Below are positions 14,938 to 23,472 of a DNA stretch of 28,737 bases, piece after piece (positions within the stretch are counted from its first letter, which is position 1; each line of letters begins with the position of its first letter). The position numbers and the translations under genes are program-made. The DNA comes from a virus, in the IMG/VR virus record IMGVR_UViG_3300045051_000334, positions 1-28,737 of that record, one strand, 5' to 3'. Below the pieces are notes generated by a model. That model had not been told where the DNA came from, made no database searches, and was given only the letters and a program-made list of their open reading frames with translations.

Positions 14938-15720
14938 TAGTCCGCATCCGGTCATCATGCGCAGAGGAACCGCTGTGCTGGGCACCGGAGTAGGCGTCGG
15001 GGTGGCTCCAGAATCCAACAGCTCCACCAGAGACCCGGTCATGGTCGAGCTTGAAGAGCACGACGCCGTGAACGTGATGGTCTGGTTGTAATTGCTCGTA
15101 GAACCCGGCGAGTAGTCCATGAAGCCGAATCCCTTGGGGTTGTTCTGAGCTGAGTAGAAAACGTACCGCGAGGTGCCAGGGTTGGCAGACAGGGTCCAAG
15201 TCGCCCCGTTGCAACCACCAGCCGCGATGTGCCCCACACCAACCACCGTCCCGGAAGAGGTGGATGGCGTGAGCGTGATGTTGATAGGGAAAGGGGAACC
15301 CGTTGGCGAACCGATGGTACCGTTCGTAGCACCAGTGCCGTTGACACCGGAGTACGAGAAGGCCATCATGCCGACCGGGCCAGCAAAATAGCCGCCAGTT
15401 GGTGAGTACGTGATGTTGAACGTGCCAGTCGCTGGGCTCTGAAGAACGTAGATGTCAGTGAATGTGTTCGACTGGCTGTCCTTTCGGACAGCCGTCATGG
15501 TGGCACCGTTGAAAGCCGCATTCCAGCTCGTGGCGCTGTTGGTCTCGTAGGCGATGGCGACCACGAGCATGAGGTTGCCACTGCCAGCACCCTGGGTGAA
15601 GGCATGCGTGATGGTCCCAGTACCAGGCGCGGCGTCGGTGAAGCTGACAGCGTCGCTGTTATACGACGGAGCCGCGTTCAGACCGACGGCGAGCGCCAGC
15701 AGTAGGGACAGCAGACGCAT
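14935..15720 (-). CDS. Exported beta-sandwich protein
   Basis: A 261-aa protein, ATG at 15720 overlapping the preceding TAA (TAATG). It starts MRLLSLLLALAVGLNAAPSY, a signal peptide whose first ten residues are identical to those of the next gene's product. The mature part is Gly/Ser/Thr-rich: GSGNLMLVVAIAYETNSATS, a W-x-x-x-F-N-G-A-T-M-T-A-V segment, DIYVLQSPATGTFNITYSPT and AFSYSGVNGTGATNG. This succession ('LlVV.v', 'ynG...t.v', 'yvl..P..Gt.ni', 'ysGv') is common in secreted beta-sandwich domains of bacteria and phages. A Pro/Thr linker ends the protein. Role unknown: adhesion, decoration or host-surface modification are all possible. Confidence 0.7.
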   Translation of the reverse strand: MRLLSLLLALAVGLNAAPSYNSDAVSFTDAAPGTGTITHAFTQGAGSGNLMLVVAIAYETNSATSWNAAFNGATMTAVRKDSQSNTFTDIYVLQSPATGTFNITYSPTGGYFAGPVGMMAFSYSGVNGTGATNGTIGSPTGSPFPINITLTPSTSSGTVVGVGHIAAGGCNGATWTLSANPGTSRYVFYSAQNNPKGFGFMDYSPGSTSNYNQTITFTASCSSSSTMTGSLVELLDSGATPTPTPVPSTAVPLRMMTGCGL

Positions 15721-16055
15721 TACGCCTCCAGGGAGCTTCGGGGGATGGCCACCGAGGTCGTGGCCGTCGTGCCGTCGGTGTAGGTGGTCTGGACCACGAA
15801 GATGAAGACATCAGTGGCGTCAGACGACACCGATGCTCCAGTCGTGGGGTCGTACACCACCGTCTCCAGAGCCTGGCTCTGGATGTGGACGACTTGGAGC
15901 GTCCGCTCTGCGTCACTGCGAGCACCAATCCAGGCGCTCACTTCAGCCAGCAGGTCCTCTGCGAGCTGGCCGGGCTGGCGCACCGAAGCGGCGTAAGCCA
16001 GCGCCCCCTGCTGTATCAGGGCGGCTTTTTCGTTGAAATCTGCAGGAAGAGGCAC
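15720..16055 (-). CDS. Protein of unknown function, 111 aa
   Basis: I choose GTG at 16055, because TAAGGAG lies 6 nt before it and includes the stop of the preceding gene; the upstream extension of the frame is Arg/Pro shadow. The protein begins MPLPADFNEKAALIQQGALA, has a helical first half and a beta-rich second half (TDVFIFVVQTTYTDGTTATT). It has no signal peptide although its neighbours on both sides do. It could be a cytoplasmic partner or chaperone of the exported proteins, or a virion protein; nothing decides. Confidence 0.6.
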   Translation of the reverse strand: MPLPADFNEKAALIQQGALAYAASVRQPGQLAEDLLAEVSAWIGARSDAERTLQVVHIQSQALETVVYDPTTGASVSSDATDVFIFVVQTTYTDGTTATTSVAIPRSSLEA

Positions 16056-16065
16056 GGCTAGCTCC

Positions 16066-18633
16066 TTACTTCGTCTGGTGGTACGTGGCCAGGATGCGCA
16101 CGTCGTTGCTCGCGGTCCCGGCGCTGAGCTGGGCGGTCCAGTTATTGGCGGCGGTCGTCTGGACCAGCGAGGTCCCGACGGGGAGGACGAAGCCGCCGCC
16201 GTTGGCCGCGAGCCAGCACGAGAACACCACACTGCCAGCCGTGGCGTCACGGAAGTCCACCCTCACCGTCTGCGTCGAGCCATTGCTGGCGACCAGGCTG
16301 TCGATGTCGTTGAAGATGCCGGATGAACCAGCGGCCACGAGCGTGGTCTCAGAATTGGTTGACAGCGTGATGGTGGCTTTGCCTTTGATTTCTCGTGGGC
16401 CGTTCAGGGCCGTGACCATCTTGCCACTCTTCGTGGTCATGAACGGCGTCATCGCTCCGTCGGAATTGGTAGCCAGGTTGGCGGTGATGGTGAGCGTCTT
16501 GCCTCCGATGTACACCGGATTACCAGCGGCTGTGACGGTGGGGCTCACGGGGCCCTGCACCTGCATGCCGCTGGTGGTGCCGCGCAGGCGGTCCCACGTG
16601 GAACCGTTGAACACCATCGGGTAGGTCTCAGCGGCGACGAGGTTCGGCTCGATGGTGTCGCCATCGGCGGTGCCATCGCCGTTGCCGACGACGTACAGAC
16701 CAGCACCAGTCGCGGTGATGTACACGGGCGACGTGGCCGTGTTGCTCACGTTGACAGCGCCAATGTAGGCGGTCCCGGCGGTGAGGCTGACGTTGCCGCC
16801 ACCGTTCACCACCGTCCACGTGCCGGATTGCGTCACCGCGTGGGTGCCCACTGTCACCGTGTTCGTGATGGAACCAGCGATTTGCACGGCGTTGGTGGCC
16901 GTATTCGTGACAGTCACGCCGCCGGAGAGCGTGGCCGTGACAGTGGGCATGCTCGTGATGGTAACGCTCGAAAGAGCGGTGCCACTGATGCCGACAGCTC
17001 CGATGTAAGCAGTGCCAGCGGCCAGCGAAGGCAGTCCGGCGAGGTTGCCGCCGTTGTCGAGGGCAAGGTGCTTGGCCAGGTTGCTCCCGGTGACGCCACC
17101 GATGACCAACACACCGTCAGTCCAGGCCCCGCCATCGGCGGCGGTCCCGACAATGCCGACGGTGTTGGTGATGGACCCGGCCACCTGAACAGCGTTGGAC
17201 GCGGTATTGGTGACGGTGATGCCACCGCTCAACGAAGCAGTCACAGGCGGCATGCTCGTGATGGCCACGGCATTCGTGGGCGTGGACACAGTGATGTACA
17301 CAACCAGCGGTCCGCTGGCGATGGAAGTGCCCCACACACGCATGTTCGCCAGGCCAGCCGAATTGATGTAGTAGATGCCGTCACCATCAGTGTTCGAAGC
17401 AGTGGTGACGACGGTGTCGTTGTCGGCCCGTACGGCACGAATTGGCGTCCAATTCGTGCCGTCCACCGTCCCCTGGAATTCGACGGAGCCGACGGTAGTC
17501 TGCCACAAGAGCTGGACGGCCACGGTGCCCTGGCCGTTGATGACGCCAGCGCCGATGCCGTTCCCGGCGGCGTTGATGAAGCCGTAGTTGGTCAAGTCAT
17601 CGGCGTTCACAGTCGAGGTGATGCCGACGGCACCCAGGATGTTCGACCCGGAAGGCAGGCTGGACCCGCTGGAGATGACGACAGGGGCGCTGTCGATGAC
17701 GGCCTGGTCGCCGCTGTAATACGGTCGCCCGTCGGCGAAGGTGTTCGCCACCCGCAGGTCGCCAAAGGTCGTGCTCTCCAGACGGCGCATGTGGGCGGTG
17801 CCGTCCCAGGCATACAGCAAAGCCGACGTGGCCAGGCCGTTGGTGCTCGCGGTGGGCGTGTCCCAATTCCACGACACGGTGTTGTTCAACGTGGCCGCAC
17901 TGGTGGTGAGGGTAGCCAGCTGTCCGATTTGCGTGGTCTGGTTGGCCGCAGTGGCGTCGCCGCCGCTCCCACCGTTGGTGCTCACGAGGAGCTTACCGTG
18001 CTGGTCGAACTGGAGCCTCGCGACGTTGCCAGTGGTCAGGGTTACGCCACTAGCATTGTACACGCCATAGGGCATAGAGCCAGGGAAGAGGATGGCAGAG
18101 GTGTTGTCGCCAGCACTGCCCAGGTAGGTCCGACGCCACGTCCCTGTCCCGGAATCGTAGCCCATGGGCAGGCTGAAGACGGTCTGGCCTTGCGTGGTGC
18201 CACTGGTGGTCGAGATGGTCGAAGTGGACGTGACCTGCAGTAGGGTGCCTTGGCTGAGTGTCCCGGCCACGATGGAGACGGGGAACACGGAACCAGCCGT
18301 GACGGTGATGTTGCCGCTCTTGACCGTGACGGTGAGCGACCCGCCAGCTGGCGTGATGGTCAGGCCAGACGCAGACGTGGTCATGGTCAGGCTTCCGCCC
18401 GTCACGTTCACGTTCCAGTTGCCGTACTGGCCGACGTACCACTGGCCGTACTGCCCGACGTTCCAGAGGCCGTTCTGCGTCGCGCCGAAGTTCGGCGGGA
18501 GGTTGTTGATGGACACCGACCAGTTGCCGTACTGCTGAGCGGGTACGTACGTGTTGACCACGTTGACGTCCGTCGCCGCCGCGCTCGCGAGTGAGGCCAC
18601 CGACAAGAGCAGGGCCAAGAGTGACTTGCGCAT
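16066..18633 (-). CDS. Large exported beta-repeat protein, adhesin/fiber-like
   Basis: An 855-aa protein, ATG at 18633 behind GGAGGAAG. It begins MRKSLLALLLSVASLASAAA, a complete signal peptide. Residues ~35-75 have tandem GQYGxWxV units rich in Trp and Tyr. Beta-repeat text follows, including two similar blocks at about 455-600 (ITSMP-VTA-LSGG-TVTNTA-NAVQ-AGSITNTV). A middle domain (VGSVEFQGTVDGTNWTPIRA ... GIYYINSAGLANMRVWGTSI) resembles modules seen in phage fibers and capsid-surface proteins. The C-terminus (GIFNDIDSLVASNGSTQTVR ... VRILATYHQTK) looks like a carbohydrate-binding-type beta domain. Such text normally marks virion fibers, but a secretion signal is unusual. It may act on the host surface or as a processed virion protein. 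Confidence 0.75.
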   Translation of the reverse strand: MRKSLLALLLSVASLASAAATDVNVVNTYVPAQQYGNWSVSINNLPPNFGATQNGLWNVGQYGQWYVGQYGNWNVNVTGGSLTMTTSASGLTITPAGGSLTVTVKSGNITVTAGSVFPVSIVAGTLSQGTLLQVTSTSTISTTSGTTQGQTVFSLPMGYDSGTGTWRRTYLGSAGDNTSAILFPGSMPYGVYNASGVTLTTGNVARLQFDQHGKLLVSTNGGSGGDATAANQTTQIGQLATLTTSAATLNNTVSWNWDTPTASTNGLATSALLYAWDGTAHMRRLESTTFGDLRVANTFADGRPYYSGDQAVIDSAPVVISSGSSLPSGSNILGAVGITSTVNADDLTNYGFINAAGNGIGAGVINGQGTVAVQLLWQTTVGSVEFQGTVDGTNWTPIRAVRADNDTVVTTASNTDGDGIYYINSAGLANMRVWGTSIASGPLVVYITVSTPTNAVAITSMPPVTASLSGGITVTNTASNAVQVAGSITNTVGIVGTAADGGAWTDGVLVIGGVTGSNLAKHLALDNGGNLAGLPSLAAGTAYIGAVGISGTALSSVTITSMPTVTATLSGGVTVTNTATNAVQIAGSITNTVTVGTHAVTQSGTWTVVNGGGNVSLTAGTAYIGAVNVSNTATSPVYITATGAGLYVVGNGDGTADGDTIEPNLVAAETYPMVFNGSTWDRLRGTTSGMQVQGPVSPTVTAAGNPVYIGGKTLTITANLATNSDGAMTPFMTTKSGKMVTALNGPREIKGKATITLSTNSETTLVAAGSSGIFNDIDSLVASNGSTQTVRVDFRDATAGSVVFSCWLAANGGGFVLPVGTSLVQTTAANNWTAQLSAGTASNDVRILATYHQTK

Positions 18634-18645
18634 GACTTCTTCCTC

Positions 18646-19026
18646 CTACTTTTCGCCGACGCGGACGCTGACCATGCCAGCGTTGCGCTTGAGGTAATCC
18701 TGGAAAGGCTTCGTGTTCTTGAGGGCGTTGGCCATGGGCCCCGTGCCCAGGGCGATGGCCTTGGCCGTGTCGCGGGTGAAGAGCAGGCTGGCCTCAGCGT
18801 GGCCGCGATGGTCCTCAATCCACTTCTTGGCATCCTCGACCGTCCACTTCTCGCGGTCGAACATGTAGGTCTGGACTTCGGTGCTGTCCTTGCCGGGGCG
18901 ACGACCGATGACGGCCTTGATGCCCTTCTCGGCGTCGATGTTGATGGTCCTGAAGCTCTCCTTGGCGAAGAGCGACGGGTCAGCCTGACGGACGCGGACG
19001 TAGTTGGCGGTCTTCTCAATCGGCAT
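18646..19026 (-). CDS. Small phage head-module protein, 126 aa
   Basis: ATG at 19026, overlapping the preceding gene by 11 bp. The central part is SFRTINIDAEKGIKAVIGRR, then a TEVQTYMFDREKWTVEDAKK segment and a W-I-E-D-H-R-G end. I recall similar text ('...v.s..Fdk.kwt.eeA.kWl..H') in small phage proteins and in domains attached to phage head proteases, but I cannot name a family with certainty. It is probably a mixed alpha/beta globular protein. Position between the MuF gene and the exported cluster gives no firm role. Confidence 0.6.
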   Translation of the reverse strand: MPIEKTANYVRVRQADPSLFAKESFRTINIDAEKGIKAVIGRRPGKDSTEVQTYMFDREKWTVEDAKKWIEDHRGHAEASLLFTRDTAKAIALGTGPMANALKNTKPFQDYLKRNAGMVSVRVGEK

Positions 19027-19312
19027 GGTAGAGCCCCACAGTGGACATTACGAAGTCTGGTGTAGTGTTGCTGTTGACGAAGTTGACGACCGCGATGAAG
19101 TGCTCGGGAGTGCCTGGGGCGAGCACAACAGGTCGGGCCTCACACTGTCCGTCAGTCAAGTTGTGTGTGAGGACAGTTAGGGAAGAGTTAAACAGCCGGA
19201 AGAGCTTAGACCTCATCTTGTGGTCGTAGCTCTTGACGGGCGTCTGCTTTCCGGGGCCCTTGAATAAGGCCACCCCTACAGCCTCACCCTCTTTAAAGAG
19301 AAATGCTAACAT
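19016..19312 (-). CDS. Protein of unknown function, 98 aa
   Basis: ATG at 19312 has AGGTG 6 nt upstream; the GTG at 19321 overlaps that site. The protein starts MLAFLFKEGEAVGVALFKGP and ends NFVNSNTTPDFVMSTVGLYH. It looks like a small beta-rich globular protein with no membrane helix. It follows the stop of the MuF-peptidase gene and overlaps the next gene. A role as an inhibitor or chaperone of the peptidase domain is conceivable from position only. Confidence 0.55.
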   Translation of the reverse strand: MLAFLFKEGEAVGVALFKGPGKQTPVKSYDHKMRSKLFRLFNSSLTVLTHNLTDGQCEARPVVLAPGTPEHFIAVVNFVNSNTTPDFVMSTVGLYHAD

Positions 19313-19321
19313 GACGTACAC

Positions 19322-21247
19322 CTAGAAAAGGGGCTTCACCGGAGACGTCGGGAATTCTCTGCCGTCGAACACATGCTCCTTGAGGAGTTCGTACTTCCTC
19401 TGGAGCACCGGGCTTCCCTTGAACAAGCCCGGCGTGTGTATGTAGGCGGCTACGCCGTCGGCGATGTCCTCATCGTACCGCTCCTTGGGCGACTTCGTGC
19501 GGTACTTCATGAAGTTCTGTTCGCCGTACTCGGACACGAAACGCTGATGACCAGCGCCAGGCTCAATTGTGGTGGCGTTGGCCCACTCGTCGTGGAACTT
19601 CTTCCACCCAGTGTTGCCTCTGATGCCTTCGCGCACACGCATCTTGTAGTCGAGCCAGTGGCCCATCTCGTGAGCGACCGTGCGGTTCTTGAATTCGTCG
19701 CTGGCGCTTAAAGAGCCATTGTGGAGATGAACCGTCGATGTGGACAGATTGTAGAACCCGCCGTTGTTGGGCTTGTTGAGGTCGCGGCTCACCCTGAGCA
19801 CATGCCCAGACTGCTTCAGCTCGTCGAAGTGCTTCGTGCCCTTGAAGGCGTCCAAGTGAGCGTCGAGACGGGCGAGCATGTCGAGCTCATTCTTCATCTT
19901 CTTGGTGTCGCGCAGACGGTCCCACCACTCACGGTTCGACCAAGCACCCTCGACGTTGACGTCGTGCTTCTGTGAGAAGTGGGTGGTCGTGAGGTTGGCC
20001 AGGTTCTTCATCTTCCTGCCGCCAACGGTCCCGGCCTTCAGGTCATCGACCTTGTCGAGGAACGTGGTCTCCTTGACATAGGTGTCCATGGCCTCGGGCG
20101 TGACGGTGGCGAGCAAGGATGCGGCTTCATTGTCGTCCCTGGGGACGTAATCAACGTCACCGAAGTCACGCCGCTCAGCCGCGTCTAGGTCGGTATTGAG
20201 GCCGTCGTTGTTCGGGTTGCCCTCGAACAGGTCTGGTTGCTCGCCATCCGGACCGTCACCGCCGCCATCTTCTCCGCCGTCCTCGGAATCCTCGTCTGGA
20301 GGAATCGGGTCGAGGTCGCAACGACAGAAGAAGTGAACGTCGCCTGGGTCGTACTCGAACTCGTCCAGGTACTTGGGCGGCTCATCGTTCAGCTCAAGGC
20401 ACTGGTCGCAGGTCAGGTGGTCAACGACGGCCCGCCACTTGTACTTCCATTCGGCCCCGGCGTTGTCCTTCTCCGCCTGCTCGAACGCCTTGATTTGAGC
20501 ATCCTGACCAACGCGGTACAGGTCGCTGGTGAAGAGGTCCGTGCGGTAGAACTGGCCCATGAGGCTGGAGGCCAGGGCTGTGACGAAGTCGTCTTTGGTG
20601 GCGGCTGGTTGCTCAAATGAACTGGCGACATCGTCGTGGATGTCGTCGAGCAGTCCGTCCCAATAGGTGCCCTCGCTATCGGCATACCCAGACACCACGT
20701 CGTTCTCGTCGGCGGTGTCGATTTGCGGTGCCGTAGCCTTGAGGGCCCGCACGACCTTCTCGCCGCCAGACTTGTGTCCGGCGCGGTAGGCCTCCCTGAC
20801 GTACTTGACCGACAGGTTGTTGAATGGATTCTTTGACTGCTTAAGGGTGGCCGCGACGTTGGCCAGGAATGCCTGCTTCTCGATGTCATCGACTTCAAAG
20901 GCATCCGCGTCGCCTTCATCGGCGACGGAAATCTGCGTGTTCTTGCCACGGACATGCGCCTCAAAGTGGCGCACAATCTTGCCCACCATGTCCTGGTACA
21001 ACGACTTGAGGGCGTCGTTGTGCGAGACCATGACGGGCGAGAGGCCCAGGCGCTTAACGTGTGGGTGGGTTGAATTGCGAACGCGGACGGCGTGTTGTAC
21101 AAACTCGGTGGTGGCGTCGGCGTAGGCAAGGTCTATCCGATGCTCTCGGAGAAACCGCCTGTGGGTCAGACCGAAGAGCTCGTCGCGTGTGAGGTCGTGG
21201 ACCTCGCCCTTAGCGAGCTTTTCGAGAGTTGCGCCGACGCTTAGCAC
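19322..21247 (-). CDS. MuF-like minor head protein fused to HExxH zinc metallopeptidase domain
   Basis: I choose GTG at 21247 (641 aa): GGAGG lies 6 nt upstream, and it overlaps the portal end by 38 bp. The N-terminal ~310 residues form a helical head-morphogenesis protein ending in the MuF signature: W-R-A-V-V-D-H-L-T-C280-D-Q-C283, then a GDVHFFCRCDLDPI stretch (His305, Cys308, Cys310). MuF proteins bind the portal and are carried in the capsid. A flexible acidic Gly/Asp linker (~318-350) leads to a C-terminal domain with VAHEMGHWLDY, i.e. His526-Glu527-x-x-His530, and a downstream YDEDIADGVAAYI with Glu593 or Asp597 as candidate third zinc ligand. MuF proteins with C-terminal enzyme domains are a known class of phage-borne polymorphic toxins. 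The catalytic motif looks intact; its target is unknown. Confidence 0.85.
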   Translation of the reverse strand: MLSVGATLEKLAKGEVHDLTRDELFGLTHRRFLREHRIDLAYADATTEFVQHAVRVRNSTHPHVKRLGLSPVMVSHNDALKSLYQDMVGKIVRHFEAHVRGKNTQISVADEGDADAFEVDDIEKQAFLANVAATLKQSKNPFNNLSVKYVREAYRAGHKSGGEKVVRALKATAPQIDTADENDVVSGYADSEGTYWDGLLDDIHDDVASSFEQPAATKDDFVTALASSLMGQFYRTDLFTSDLYRVGQDAQIKAFEQAEKDNAGAEWKYKWRAVVDHLTCDQCLELNDEPPKYLDEFEYDPGDVHFFCRCDLDPIPPDEDSEDGGEDGGGDGPDGEQPDLFEGNPNNDGLNTDLDAAERRDFGDVDYVPRDDNEAASLLATVTPEAMDTYVKETTFLDKVDDLKAGTVGGRKMKNLANLTTTHFSQKHDVNVEGAWSNREWWDRLRDTKKMKNELDMLARLDAHLDAFKGTKHFDELKQSGHVLRVSRDLNKPNNGGFYNLSTSTVHLHNGSLSASDEFKNRTVAHEMGHWLDYKMRVREGIRGNTGWKKFHDEWANATTIEPGAGHQRFVSEYGEQNFMKYRTKSPKERYDEDIADGVAAYIHTPGLFKGSPVLQRKYELLKEHVFDGREFPTSPVKPLF

Positions 21248-23444
21248 CAAAGGCCTCCGGGCGGGTCCAGGACAGATGACGCACGTCTTCTGCGATGGCC
21301 GCAGTGCTCACTCCGCGCAGGAGTTGCTTGGCCCGCGAGGGCGGCTCTTTCTGAGGCACTTGGTTGGGCGGTTGACCGACCTGGCCGTCCTGCATCTTGC
21401 GCATCATCGCCTTCTCGCGGCCCTTGCGGTACATCTCCTGCTCGTAGTTGTGTCCAAGCTGGTCGAGCAAGGTCGTGAAGGAGATGGGCAGTTCCGGCGA
21501 CCCGACCGACTTGGCCAGGTTCGAGAAGGCGTTGATGAGGCCGATGACCGACTGCTCGCCATCGAGCTCCTGCTGGGCCCACTTCATCTTGATTTCGGGA
21601 AGCTTGCCATTGACGGTCAGCCAGCCACGACGCTCAAGGAAGCGGTTGAAGATGCGGGTGGTGATGATGCGGCTCGCGTCGTTCTGCATCTTCTTCAGAC
21701 GGAAAATCATCGTCTGGAACTGTGCCCGGACGGACGCGAAGTTGCCGCCGTCGCCCCACAGGAAGGTCTTGGGGATGCCCAGCACGGCGATGGTCTGCTC
21801 GTTGGCGTAGGTCAGCGGGTAGTCGATGCGGAGGGGCTTGCCATCCATGCCGTGGATTTCGATTTGCCAGTGGTACGGCGTGGTGAGCACGGACTTGCGG
21901 TCGTACTCCGACAGGAGCGCGGCGGCTTGGTCAATCATCTCCTGGCTCGGCACCTGGAGACGCGTGACTTTGTCAGTGCCGACCTTCATCTGGATGATGG
22001 GGTTGGCGTACCGTTCGGCATTCGCGGCCAGGGCCTCTTCCAAGGTCCGCTTCAGCTTCAGGTGGCGGAAGGCGGGGAAGAAGTCGCTGATGCCGTAGGT
22101 CATCCATTCAGGGCCCTGCCACTTCCAATGGATGATGTCAGGGATGTTGAGCGGTGACGCATCGACGCCGATGCGCTTGACCAGCTCCATGAGGATGACC
22201 TCGCCGACGTCATTACGGGTGACCCACACGGCGCTCGGGTTCAGCGTCTGGATTTCGGCGATGGTGTAGCGCTTGTCGCGGACCAGCTCGTCGCGCTTCT
22301 TGGCAGTCGCCAAGAACTCGTTGTACAGCGGCAGGCCCTTCTCGGCATGCCACTTCTCGACGGTCATGGCCTTCTTGGCTTCCTTGTCCTTCAGAAGCGA
22401 AGGGTCAACGGAGAGCGAAGCGGCGGTGCCACGGAAGATGACGTTGACCGCAGTCTTGATGCGGTCGAGGTAGTCCGATTCCGGCTTCGCCTGTTCGTAG
22501 GCCTGGGCGTAGCGCTTGCGGATTTCCTCAAGCTGGTCGTTGTGGTCGAGGATTTGCGTCAGCACTTCCTCATTGACCCCGCCGTCGCCGTCGTCCATCT
22601 CCCAGCCATCGACGATGTTGGCGAAGCCGTCGCCGAAGAGCATGGCCTCGGCGGAGTAGTTGATAATCCACGACTGGAGGTCGAGCTTCACGCTCAGACG
22701 CGCCAGCTCCAGCTTTATCTTGTTCGAGACGAACTGATGGATGGGCGTGAGGTTCGTCGGCGGGACGGCCTGCTCGGCGGGCATGTCCTGGCCTGGTTGC
22801 CATTGCGTCTTGTCGGTGTTCCTCCCGACATCAGTGACCTGTGGCTGGTCCTGCGCGGGCGAAGGCTTGCGAGCGCCAGTGGGCGTACCCTCACCGTTGC
22901 CGTCGGCGGCGATGGCCAGACCGGGGACTGGCTTGGTCTTCGGAGCGCCGGGCTCTTCGCTCGCTGGCATCGTGGCCGGATGCGGCATGATGGGAGGGCC
23001 GGAGGCATCGAGCTGGCCAGACTTGGTCTTCTCCTCCTCGACCAGCTTCTCGTACTCCTCAATCCACTCCGAATAGTCGGCCTTCACCCAATCGGGCCAT
23101 TCGTCCTCTTCGATGATGACATCGAAGTCCATGCCGCTCAAGGCGAACTCGGTCTTGATTCGGATAGCGGCGTTGACGATGGGGTCCGTGGTGAAATACT
23201 CGAACGCCAGCAGGTAGCGCTGGACGCGATTGGAGGGGACCTCCAAAATCGGCATCGAGTAGCCACGGAAGGGATAGGTCCATCGCTGGAAGACCTTTCC
23301 CTTCTGCACGGGCATGGATGACTTTGAGCCAGCTGGGTCGGCGTACGGGTCTTCGAACCTGTCGCTCGCAGTGACAAGCCTGCCCAGGCCGATGCCTGAG
23401 GCCAGGTTCTTCACTCGGTCAAGGAGGGAGGGACTGGGAGCCAT
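21210..23444 (-). CDS. Portal protein
   Basis: A 744-aa protein, ATG at 23444 with a weak site (TAGG). Portal-type text includes the early EVPSNRVQRYLLAFEYFTTD, DPIVNAAIRIKTEFALSGMD, a mid segment around GDGFANIVDGWEMDDGDGGV, then TQTLNP-like text (IAEIQTLNPSAVWVTRNDVG), WQGPEWMTYGISDFFPAFRH and RIITTRIFNRFLERRGW. It forms the dodecameric channel for DNA packaging. The following MuF gene is the standard partner. Residues ~141-235 are a Pro/Gly/Ala-rich, probably disordered insertion between two structured parts. The C-terminal ~60 residues are basic and Gln/Pro-rich. Confidence 0.85.
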   Translation of the reverse strand: MAPSPSLLDRVKNLASGIGLGRLVTASDRFEDPYADPAGSKSSMPVQKGKVFQRWTYPFRGYSMPILEVPSNRVQRYLLAFEYFTTDPIVNAAIRIKTEFALSGMDFDVIIEEDEWPDWVKADYSEWIEEYEKLVEEEKTKSGQLDASGPPIMPHPATMPASEEPGAPKTKPVPGLAIAADGNGEGTPTGARKPSPAQDQPQVTDVGRNTDKTQWQPGQDMPAEQAVPPTNLTPIHQFVSNKIKLELARLSVKLDLQSWIINYSAEAMLFGDGFANIVDGWEMDDGDGGVNEEVLTQILDHNDQLEEIRKRYAQAYEQAKPESDYLDRIKTAVNVIFRGTAASLSVDPSLLKDKEAKKAMTVEKWHAEKGLPLYNEFLATAKKRDELVRDKRYTIAEIQTLNPSAVWVTRNDVGEVILMELVKRIGVDASPLNIPDIIHWKWQGPEWMTYGISDFFPAFRHLKLKRTLEEALAANAERYANPIIQMKVGTDKVTRLQVPSQEMIDQAAALLSEYDRKSVLTTPYHWQIEIHGMDGKPLRIDYPLTYANEQTIAVLGIPKTFLWGDGGNFASVRAQFQTMIFRLKKMQNDASRIITTRIFNRFLERRGWLTVNGKLPEIKMKWAQQELDGEQSVIGLINAFSNLAKSVGSPELPISFTTLLDQLGHNYEQEMYRKGREKAMMRKMQDGQVGQPPNQVPQKEPPSRAKQLLRGVSTAAIAEDVRHLSWTRPEAFGAKRRRNSRKAR

Positions 23445-23472
23445 GATAGCCTAGGGGAGGATTGACACAGAA

